A stretch of DNA of 64,000 nt from Meandrina meandrites (lineage: Eukaryota > Cnidaria > Anthozoa > Scleractinia > Meandrinidae). Where the stretch lies: contig OY855913.1 in the NCBI GenBank assembly GCA_963693305.1, positions 13,387,701 to 13,451,700 on the forward strand, given 5' to 3'. The notes under the pieces are model-generated. The model was not told the DNA's origin and made no database searches. It worked only from the letters and a program-made list of their open reading frames with translations. Positions within the stretch are counted from its first letter, which is position 1. Each line of letters opens with the position of its first letter. Shown here one piece after another: positions 29,300-37,794 of this stretch. The position numbers and the translations under genes are program-made.

Positions 29300-30412
29300 G
29301 AAGCGCCTCAGCACCGATTTGCGCCATTGCGACCGAAATTTAAAAAAATGCAGACTCGGCCGGAAAAATGCATTTTGGCCTGAGCTCATGCCTGGAAGCG
29401 CCTCTGCACCGATTTGCGCCCTCGTGACCGAAATTCAAAAAAAATCAGATTCGGCCGGAAAAATGCATTTTGGCATGAGCTCAGGACGCGAAGCGTCTCT
29501 GCACTCATTTGCGCCTTGGCGACCAAAATTCAAAAAAATCTAGATTCAGCCGGAAAAATGCATTTTCGCATGAGCTCAGGACGGGAAGCTCCTCTGCTCC
29601 GATTTGCGCCCTGACAGCCGAAATTCAAAAAAATTCAGATTCAGCCGGAAAAATGCATTTTGGCATGAGCTCAGGACGCGAAGCGTCTCTGCACTCATTT
29701 GCGCCTTGGCGACCAAAATTCAAAAAAATTCAGATTCAGCCGGAAAAATGCATTTTCGCATGAGCTCATGACGGGAAGCGCCTCTGCACCGATTTACGCC
29801 CTGACGACCGAAATTCAAAGAAATTAAGATTCGGCCGGAGAAATGCATTTTGGCGTGAGCTCAGGACGGGATGCGCCTGTGGACCGATTTGCGCCCTGGC
29901 GACCAAAATTCAAAAAAATTCAGATTCGGCCGGAAAAATGCATTTTGGCATGAGCTCAGGACGGGAAGGGCCTGTGGACCGATTTGCGCCCTGGCGACCG
30001 AAATTCAAAAAATTCTGATTCGGCCGGAAAAATTCATTTTGTCATGAGCTCAGGAGGGGAAGCGCCTCTGCACCAATTTGCGCCGTCACGATCGAAATGT
30101 AAAAAAATTCAGATTTGGCAGGAAAAATGCATTTTGGCATGAGCTCACGACGGGAAGCGCCTCTGCACCGATTTGCGCGCTGGCGACGGAAATTCAAAAA
30201 AATTCAGATTTGGAAGGAAAAATGCATTTTGGCATGAGCTCACGACGGGAAGCGCCTCTGCACCGATTTGCGCGCTGGCGACGGAAATTCAAAAAAATTC
30301 AGATTCGGCCGGAAAAATGCATTTTTGCATGAGCTCAAGACGGGAAGCGCCTCTGCACCGATTTGCGCCACGAGGATCGAAATTCGAAAAACTTCAGATT
30401 CGGCAGGAAAAT
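29300..30412 (-). repeat. Second 95-bp satellite (sat-B), diverged relative of sat-A in inverted orientation
   Basis: About 11.7 tandem copies of a 95-bp monomer containing GAAGCGCCTCTGCACC, GATTTGCGCCCTGGCGACC, GATTCGGCCGGAAAAATGC and CATGAGCTCAGGACG. The reverse complement of sat-A carries the same landmarks in the same order: GAGCTC, GGGGAGCGC, CGATTTGGGCC, GATTCGGCCG, then AAAAAT. Both monomers are 95 bp. I therefore read sat-B as a related family lying in the opposite direction. The copies vary at many sites, and the last one decays at about 30,412. Overlapping open frames of 66-130 codons come from the low stop density and are not believed to be genes. Confidence 0.88.
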
Positions 30413-31322
30413 AGCAGCATAATTGAGAAAGGCCTAGGCGTTTGTGCATTAGGACTCTCAGTGAGAATAGTGTTATTTATAAACAATAGCCTTGATTTAG
30501 CGCTCAAATATTCACGGATATTTTTCCGCGGACATTATGTTTTCCGAGAAGCGAACAGTTTGTGAAATCTTTGATCTGCAAAAACTGTTAGCTTCGAGGA
30601 ACAGATAATGTCCAAGGACAATTTTCTGTGCATATTTTTGAAGCCAAATGGGTTCTTTTGTGTTTATTGTCCTTCAAATAGTTGAAATTCTTTCAGCGCT
30701 CAAAATTTTATTAGTTTTTTTAAAGTGTTTAGTTTTATGCATTTTAATAATAAAAGCTAAACGTGCGAACGTAAATCGCGAAGTTCGAAAACTGGGGAAT
30801 ATCACTTGCGGAATATATATAGGTTATTCACGACACCAGCCTAGCTCGGTCCGTATTGGGAAAAACTGTGCCCGAGGTCTTGGATACCGCCCGAGGCCTG
30901 CGGCTGCTTGCAAAAAACCCCCGAACAATTAAGCATTGTAATCACCGTTGCAGGTCTTAAACTGAACAATTTACTAGCGAGTAGATAGTATAGAAAACAG
31001 GGGTAATGCAAAATAAAGAGAGAGGCTTTACCGTAACGTTTTTATTTGCGTAATAACAAAGGTGATTAAAAAGGCTTCCAAACAAACTTTGAAACATTTT
31101 TTTAGAAATATCTGTCACAGTCTGACACCTGCCAATTAAAGAGCGCATTGGAAAAAGCGCATGAACATTTTTCAATGAATGAACAACAGTTTTACCGTCG
31201 CAAACAAACTCAAGCTGAATGACTATTACAACGAAGTTTTCTTCAAAAAGAGTCAAATCATCAAACAAAAAGAATGATCCGAAGAACTTCGATTAACTTC
31301 AGTCAACTAATCAGAATCGGAA
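30413..31322. other. No recognised gene; possible 3' flank of the minus-strand exon
   Basis: AT-rich sequence after the satellites. A short GC-richer piece at about 30,833-30,930 (CCGAGGTCTTGGATACCGCC) looks like part of a dispersed repeat, but no second copy lies in this window. Small open frames of 94 and 103 codons lack recognisable domains. A TTTATT near 31,042 reads AATAAA on the minus strand and could be a polyadenylation signal for the exon at 31,323. Confidence 0.4.
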
Positions 31323-31627
31323 TCATCGCTGATGATAACTCTTCTTTTTTTGGGCTTCGCGGACTTTTTCACCGTGAATGTTAATTGTAAAAGAACAGCC
31401 TTCGATCTTTCCGATGCAGGCACCTGAGAAAACTCCTGGTTCATTAACCTCCTTGGGAACATTCACCGGCAAAGTGCTGCTCTCATAGAGGCTGCTTACT
31501 GTGGATGATTGAGCGCTCTGATGGAGGCTGCTTACTGTGGATGACTGAGTGCTCTGTTCACCGGAGCGGCTTAAAATCAGGCTCTTTCTAGGTATAAGCA
31601 TGTCCCCAAATTGGGTATATCTCTAAA
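31323..31627 (-). CDS. Possible terminal exon of an unrecognised protein
   Basis: An open frame runs from a plausible splice acceptor (minus strand TTGGTTTTTTAG, ending near 31,628) to a stop at 31,323. The translated part with an initiator Met is 92 residues. It contains a serine/threonine-rich stretch with a near-perfect internal duplication (SSTVSSLHQSAQ then SSTVSSLYES), the segment ACIGKIEGCSFTINIHGEK, and a basic tail (EAQKKKSYHQR). I do not recognise the family. An acceptor-like tract upstream and an AATAAA on the minus strand downstream would suit a last exon whose preceding intron contains the minisatellite at 31,640-32,975. It may equally be a pseudo-exon or a chance frame. No upstream exon was found. 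Confidence 0.3.
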
Positions 31628-31639
31628 AAACCAAGGGAA

Positions 31640-32975
31640 TCTGTAGGACCCACAGACCTTATAGACCCCATAGAATCCATAGAACTCATAGACCTTATGG
31701 AACCCATAGACCTTATAGATCCTATAGAACCCATAGATCATAATAGAACCCATAGATCCTATACAACCCACAGACCTTATAGAGCCCATAGACCTTATAG
31801 ATCCCATAGAACCCATAGATCCTATAAAACCCATAGATCCTATAGAACTCATAGAACCCATAGACCTTATGGAACCCATAGACCTTAAAGATCCTATAGA
31901 ACCCATAGGTCCTATAGAACCCATAAATCCTATACAACCCATAGACCTTATAGAGCCCATAGACCTTATAGATCCTATAGAACCCATAGATCCTATACAA
32001 CTCATAGACCTTATAGAGCCCATAGACCTTATAGATCCTATAGAACCCATAGATCCTATAGAACCCATAGATCCTATATAACCCATAGACCTTATAGAGC
32101 CCATAAACCTTATAGATCCTATCGAACCCATAGATCCTATAGAACCCATAGACCTTAAAGAGCCCATAGACCTTATAGATCCTATAGAACCCATAGATCC
32201 TATACAACTCATAGACCTTAAAGAGCCCATAGACCTTATAGATCCTATAGAACCCATAGATCCTATAGAACCCATAGATCCTATACAAACCATAGACCTT
32301 ATAGATCCCGTAGAACCCATAGATCCTGTAGAACCCATAGATCACGTAGAACCCATAGATCCCGTAGAACCCATAGATCCTGTAGATCTTATAGATCCTG
32401 TAGATCTCATAGATCCGGTAGAACCCATAGATCCCATAGATCCCATAGAACCCATAGATCCTGTAGATCTCATAGATCCCGTAGAACCCATAGATCCCTT
32501 AGAACCCATAGATCCTGTAGAACCCATAGATCCTGTAAAATCCATAGATACTGTAGTTCTCATAGATCCTGTAGGACCCATAGATCCTGTAGATCTCATA
32601 GACCCTGTAGAACCCATAGAACTCGTAGTACCCATAGATCCCATAGAACCCATAGATTCAGTAAAACCCATAGATCCTGCAGAACCCATAGATCCGGTAG
32701 AACCCATAGATCCTGTAGATCTTATAGATCCCGTAGAACTCATTGATCCCGTAGAACCATAGATCCCGTAGAACTATAGATCCTGTAGACCTATAGATCC
32801 CGTAGAACCCATAGATCCCATAGAAGCCATAGATTATGTAGAACCCATAGATCCCGTCGAAACTATAGATCCTGTAGAATTCATAGAATCCATATGTTCC
32901 GTTAAAACCGTGCATCCCGTAGAACCCATAAATTCTGCAAAGTTCATATATCCCTAGAACCCATAGATCCTGTAA
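31640..32975. repeat. Minisatellite of 9/18-bp units
   Basis: About 1.3 kb built from the units CCCATAGAT and CCTATAGAA, combined as 18-bp (CCCATAGATCCTATAGAA) and longer patterns. Two zones are visible. From 31,640 to about 32,330 the units read CTATAGAACC and GACCTTATAG; from about 32,330 to 32,975 they read GTAGAACCC and CCTGTAGATCT. The right-hand edge becomes irregular. Because the unit length is a multiple of three and lacks minus-strand stops, several frames stay open for 85-253 codons (Gly-Ser-Met/Ile-rich or Ile-Tyr-Gly-Phe-rich). I treat these as a by-product of the repeat rather than as genes. Confidence 0.95.
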
Positions 32976-32989
32976 AGACGTATTTCACT

Positions 32990-33255
32990 GCGGTTGACTG
33001 TGGAAATAGAGCAGTTTTCGATTGAGTGTCGTAAAACAAAAACCAATGTAAATACTCTGGCCAATCACAAAGGACGCTGAGTAACCCATTGTCCAATCCA
33101 GACTCGAAGCAATACACAAAGCGCGGGAAAACGTGAGCGAGCAAGTCACGATTGGTTTTGGTTTCACTTGCGATTGGTTTTGATTTTATTTCTGATTGGT
33201 TGCGAAAGTGGCGCGAGTTTTTTAAGCCAATCACTTAAGCACAATCAGTGAGGAC
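32990..33255. repeat. CCAAT-rich dispersed-type repeat
   Basis: This stretch holds at least seven CCAAT or ATTGG pentamers within about 250 bp (for example GGCCAATCAC, GTCCAATCC, three GATTGGTT copies, GCCAATCAC), plus AGCGCGGGAAAACGTGAGCG and GTGGCGCGAG. It resembles a short non-coding element that I believe is common in coral genomes, but only one copy lies in this window, so its boundaries and mobility cannot be proved here. It immediately precedes the decayed OTU gene. Confidence 0.45.
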
Positions 33256-33289
33256 AGTCTTCATTGTGATCTAAATACTCAGATATTAA

Positions 33290-34397
33290 ATGCTGCCAGA
33301 AATGAAACAGCTTTGGTCGTACACACCGAATGGCATTTATGATGTTTATCTGTTACCGTTAGTTTTTCGTCAAGAAATAAAATCTACATTGACGGCATAC
33401 GCTAGGATGGAAAACAAAGAAACAGTACAGGACACCCTTCTTTCAAACATTGCAGCTAACGGCTTTAAAATTGTGACAACGCCCGCCAATGGCGATTGCT
33501 TGTTTCATTCTATTAGCTTTGCTCTATCACAAGCGATCCAATCAAAGCAGGACAATGTTTTGCTGCAACACCTTCCCTTCGCATTGATGGGAATACAAGC
33601 CCTCATGAAATGTGTACCAGATTGAGAGAACTAATGGTCCACGAGTGGAAAAAAGACGAACAGGAATATAAGCAGATTCTGACTGGAGAGAAGCAGGATA
33701 CCTTCTGTGACACAGTACACACAATATAGCGGAGACATGGGCGATTTAATGTTATCTGCACTTGTAAACGCCCTCAGAGTTCGCATTGCTCTGTTAACGT
33801 CAATAGAGAACTTTCCTGTAACTTCCATATTCCCTGAAAACGGGCCGATCTCGTCGAGTACAATAATTCACCTGGCATTTAAAGGATCAGGATCAGGACA
33901 CTACGACGCATTGGTAGAGATAGAAAAGGGTGACAGCAAGCCACTGCTGACCAAATGCTCTTCTGGAAAAACCAAAGTAACAAGAAACGTAAGTGCTGCT
34001 TCGATGAAGACACAAAGTATATAAGTAAGATGCCCGTGCTTGAAGAGAACTCAAAGATGTAACCCAGAATGTCGATGCAAGGGCTGCAGTAACCCACCTG
34101 AGGTTAAAGACCCCTCAGTGGAAGAACAATCAAAAATCAGTAGAAGACAAAAGGAAGTGATTTGAAAGGATCGAGGTTGAACGGGCAGTCATTCCTGGAA
34201 AGGGAAGGGCAGGAGATGAGAAGTGGGCGTGGACAGATCTCGAGACCGCAATACTTATTGAAGCAATGGAAAAGGTGATCTACCCTGAGGATGAAAAGCT
34301 AAAGAAGTTGGCTTTCATCTGTAATGATGTTATTTCCTTAGCAAAACTCGCAAGGGTTGCACTGCAGAAAAAAGGAAGAAGAACAAATAAAGAGTAA
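33290..34397 (+). pseudogene. Decayed OTU-domain cysteine protease with a cysteine-rich (CXC-like) segment
   Basis: The first 111-codon frame contains ANGDCLFHSISFAL, the OTU catalytic Asp/Cys block. A frameshift near 33,590 moves the reading to NTSPHEMCTRLRELMVHEW, which ends at a TAG near 33,729. Another shift gives YSGDMGDLMLSALVNAL, and then GSGSGHYDALVEI, which holds the expected OTU histidine. After a stop near 34,024, a further frame at about 34,031 encodes a cysteine cluster (CPCLKRTQRCNPECRCKGC) like the CXC/tesmin-type metal-binding motif. A last frame (WAWTDLETAILIEAMEKVIY) ends with TAA at 34,397. At least three frameshifts are needed to read the whole, so it is non-functional unless hidden introns exist. 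OTU plus CXC genes occur as repeated, probably element-associated, genes in invertebrates; that association is inference. Confidence 0.7.
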
Positions 34398-35571
34398 ATT
34401 AGAACATTTCCAACGAAAATAGAAACTGACACTTTTATTGCTTGAAGAACAACTTTCATCGTACATGTCTAATCTTTCCTGAACTATGAATTCCGTAATT
34501 ACTCCAATAAGCGCCCCAACTCCCCCCCCCCCCCCCCCCTCCAAAAAAAATAATAATAAGCGCCGCATTCGGGACAAAAAATTTAATAAGTGCCGCCCCC
34601 GAATTGAGAAAAAGATCCAGTTGAGTGAAGACACCACTAGCACGCTTCCAATCTGTTAGTTTTGTAAAACTTTACTCTTCATAGGAAGTCTACCTATAAA
34701 ATTGAAGGAAAATTGTTAAATAATGGTCTTGAATAGCGAGGAGTCCGCAAAGAAGTGCCACTTGCAATGAACAATATTTAGACGCCCGTTTCTATTGTAT
34801 CGTTGAAGATGTCTGTGGACATGACTTTGTGTTTGCATCACTATTGCCTATTTTTGAATCGATATCAATACGCTTGATTAAATTATGTAGTGTTAATAGC
34901 GGTCCTTAATAGCGGTGGGTCCGCAAAGGTGGCGGTTGGCTCTTATTGCTCTTATTTTTTCGAAATATATGCTCAAATTTCTTAGAAAATGGTAGAAGTG
35001 CTAATACCATAAACAAAATTTACTTGTTTTTACTATTAATGGTTGAAGATGGATGTGCGTGAAAACGAGTTTGCGTTTGCATCACTATTGACCGTATCAG
35101 ATCACATGTGTTCTGATATCGTATCAAACACATGTGTCCTGATATGACCTTTGGAGTATTCACCTTTTGAAAGAACTGATCTTAATTTATATAATAAATA
35201 GAATAATACATGGGAGCTTGGAGATATGCATATCTCCGCGCAACACACTCTTAAGAAGATTCCTTTTCATTTTTATTTTTCTTTGTAAACACAGTATTAG
35301 CATGACAATGAGAACATTTTTCTTCAAATCTGCTTTGTGCAAATGCTTTGTGCAATTTCTACTACGGTCAGCGAAACTAGCCCGTCCTAAACGAACGCTC
35401 GAATAATGTTGGGTCTTTTTCTGGCGGCGATTCCGCCTCCTACAAATCTAAAATCTTCGAATGAAATTGCTCGCTTACAACTGTGTCAGATTACTTTCCC
35501 TTTATAAACTCCAATTTTATTGGTTCTGATAGTACCTCAAACCTGATTGGTGTGACATACAAACATACTTT
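34398..35571. repeat. Non-coding stretch with a poly-C run and a diverged tandem duplication
   Basis: An 18-C homopolymer lies at 34,522-34,539, followed by AAAAAAAATAATAATAAG and two AAGCGCCGC/AAGTGCCGCCCCCG-like pieces. Two diverged direct copies occur at about 34,728-34,850 and 34,905-35,090; both run from GTCCGCAAAG through GTTGAAGATG to TTTGCATCACTATTG. A short doublet built on CACATGTGT plus CTGATAT lies at 35,100-35,145. No gene is supported. Confidence 0.6.
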
Positions 35572-35615
35572 ACTGACTGACTGACTGACTGACTGACTGA
35601 CTGACTGACTGACTA
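35572..35615. repeat. (ACTG)n microsatellite
   Basis: Eleven uninterrupted tetranucleotide repeats. It is a simple sequence repeat without other signals. Confidence 0.98.
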
Positions 35616-35954
35616 CACGGTCCATCGCGCCGACTAAAGAGTTATTTTTGGAACAAATAACTAATCAAAGGCACTTAAAGCCGTCTCGTGTTACTCTTTT
35701 TTCCAGATCTTCGTGACACTAGAACATTGTTTGATTTTTACGAAGATCGTGAAAACTATATCTGCTATATCCCACCACTGTAATCACTATAAATAGAGCT
35801 GAACAGTAAATATCCTGTTAAAACCTGCACCATTATTGTACGCGTTGTAAACAGAAATGATAATTCATTTTCAACTACTTTCCCAAAATCCATCACATTC
35901 AATATAGTTCCACTGAAGATAACATGGTAGATATCAAAGCACGCTATTCTTTAA

Positions 35955-36612
35955 GGGGGAAGACTCTTAACTACAGATCGAGAGCAGTTGCTAAGGGATT
36001 GCTGAAGACTGTATTTTGAAGCAAGCGATTCTGAAGCTTTTTGTAACGCTAAATGACGAATTTTATTTGGGGGTACACCTGCTTTGAAAAATATATGATT
36101 GTGCGTACAAAACTAGTGCCAGGCCCAAACCGCGAGTTAAAATTTAAAATCCCTAAAACTCCAAGGAAACAAGGTAGAGTTCCGATTTCTTTTACGAATC
36201 ATAGATAACGCCACCGTCTTTATAATTTGACGTATGCTTTTACCGTTTACACGAAAAAAGGAAACGCCACTGATGAAAGTCTGTATATACGAGTGTTTAT
36301 TATGCCATAACTCTTATAATAATGCGAATTTCACAAAAACGATACGTCACATTACGCATGTGGACGTTCTTTATCTATTGACGCTCATTTAAATTTTAAA
36401 ATCTATCCGCCGTTTGAGTTTTAGGGTTTTTTCTGTTCTGGTCACGTGACACGTTAAATATGGCCGTGACTTGAAACTCTTGGAGGAATCTGCAATAGAA
36501 AAAACTCATGCAAAAAGCTTATCCGTATGAAGTCTTATTTCCAAAATATGGCAATTACAAACCTGCCTTAGAAACGAATTGGTAGTTAAGAGTCACCCCC
36601 CCCCCCCCCCCC
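35955..36612. mobile_element. Non-autonomous DNA element with TTAA target duplication (658 bp)
   Basis: The left end reads GGGGGAAGACTCTTAACTAC. The right end, reverse complemented, reads an 18-G run followed by TGACTCTTAACTACC, giving terminal inverted repeats of about 20 bp. The element is flanked by TTAA at 35,951-35,954 and at 36,613-36,616. The paralogous family-H copy at about 49,875 has an uninterrupted ATTCTTTAAATAGG with a single TTAA, so the insertion is proved by a natural empty site. TTAA duplications are typical of piggyBac and Kolobok families. No transposase is visible, so this is MITE-like. Confidence 0.88.
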
Positions 36613-36793
36613 TTAAATAGGCAAAATAAAGCTGTTATTCTGATACATCCTATAAATGCACTTATTAAATCTATACGTCAAGAGACTACAAGACAAGACA
36701 CTCCAAAGAGATTTTAGAGATTCATTCATCCATTGAGTATGCTAAGCGTGTAGCGTGACATGCACAACAACGTCAACGAAAACTCTACAGCCT

Positions 36794-36848
36794 GCCGTCT
36801 TCTCTTCCTTCCCGCCCGTCCTCTGAGGGGTAAGGAAGAGAAGACGGC
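36794..36848. repeat. Perfect 17-bp-arm hairpin
   Basis: GCCGTCTTCTCTTCCTT at 36,794-36,810 is exactly inverted at 36,832-36,848 across a 21-bp loop. Family-H copy 2 lacks it (the sequence there reads AAAACTCTACAGGTCCATC), and CTACAG occurs on both sides in copy 1, so it is probably part of a small insertion. Confidence 0.8.
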
Positions 36849-37105
36849 TGACACTTCAGACTATCTACAGGTCCATCTACTGACATCTTGTTGATAGACG
36901 TTTCTGCTTTTCAAAGCTAAGAGAACTCATCAAATATAATTCCTCTCTTATACATTGTATTATGCGTTTCTAACTAACCTGGTGTATTTTGTTCTTCTTC
37001 TACGCGTTTTCTTGTTGGGTTACAATTAATTTTCATCAATAATCTCATACAATTTAAAGGTTAGAATGTTATTTTAAAAACGTAAAGCTTGTCTGTATTT
37101 TACTT

Positions 37106-37782
37106 TAATTCAAGATGAAATTAAAGATCATGAGTCTCAAGAGTCTCAAGAGAACACTAACGACTGGAAAACTGTTAAATCTGGTGTTAACAAGAAACAA
37201 AGAAGGTCTTCAACTGGAACGAAATCTAAATATACCTCCACGAACAACAAGCCTAACCGTACCGACAGTGGGGCTTCAGCACAGAATGACGAGCGGATAA
37301 CAGTCGTTGTCGGAGACCCCATCATAAAGAATGTTCACGGTATAAAAGTTGCTAAAGCCGTGGGTCACCGAGTAGTTGTCAAGCCATTCCCTGGAGCTAA
37401 CATTCGTGACATGAAATCACACATTATTCCCACGATCGAAAGATCCCCTGACCAAATTTGTTTACATGTGGGCACCAATGATTTGAGATCTTCTCCGCCG
37501 AATGACGTCGCGGATGCTATTGTTGACCTAGCCAGAGAAATTGAGGGTGCGTGTGAGGCAGAGATAATCGTATCTGAACTAACAGCAAGGAACGATGCCT
37601 ACGGAGATGCAGTCAAAGCTGTTAACCGACGCCTGAAGCAATTTTGTAGGCAAAACGATTGGAAACTCGTAAGCCACTCAAACATTACCTCAAAGGGACT
37701 TAACAAAGGCGGACTCCACTTAAATAAAGAAGGTAACGAACTGTTGCATGGAAACTTTATAAGTTTTTTAAGGAATAATTGA
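37106..37782 (+). pseudogene. LINE ORF1, SGNH/GDSL-like esterase domain, 5'-truncated
   Basis: The frame opens inside the truncated element with no usable in-frame Met upstream and ends at TGA 37,780-37,782. It begins with a lysine-rich segment (NKKQRRSSTGTKSKYTS), followed by the SGNH-like domain: RITVVVGDPIIKNV, then KPFPGANIRDMKSHI, ICLHVGTNDLRS (block III, Gly-x-Asn) and NKGGLHLNKEGNELL (block V). The usual block-I nucleophile in Gly-Asp-Ser is replaced by proline (GDP, 37,312-37,320), and the usual Asp three residues before the block-V His appears as Gly. If it was once an esterase, this copy should be catalytically dead; in such LINEs the domain may act mainly in RNA or RNP binding. ORF2 starts 12 bp downstream. 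Confidence 0.8.
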
Positions 37783-37794
37783 TCCCCGAGTTCC

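Noticed and set aside
1..30412. CRISPR-like array
   Set aside because: The whole 95-bp unit is repeated without unique spacers, and the context is eukaryotic; this is satellite DNA.
30173..30565. 130-codon plus-strand frame crossing out of sat-B
   Set aside because: Most of it is satellite and the unique tail has no domain or context.
31577..32345. 253- and 207-codon minus-strand 'proteins' rich in GSMGSI and IYGFYR
   Set aside because: Both are alternative readings of the same 9/18-bp minisatellite, open because the unit length is a multiple of three.
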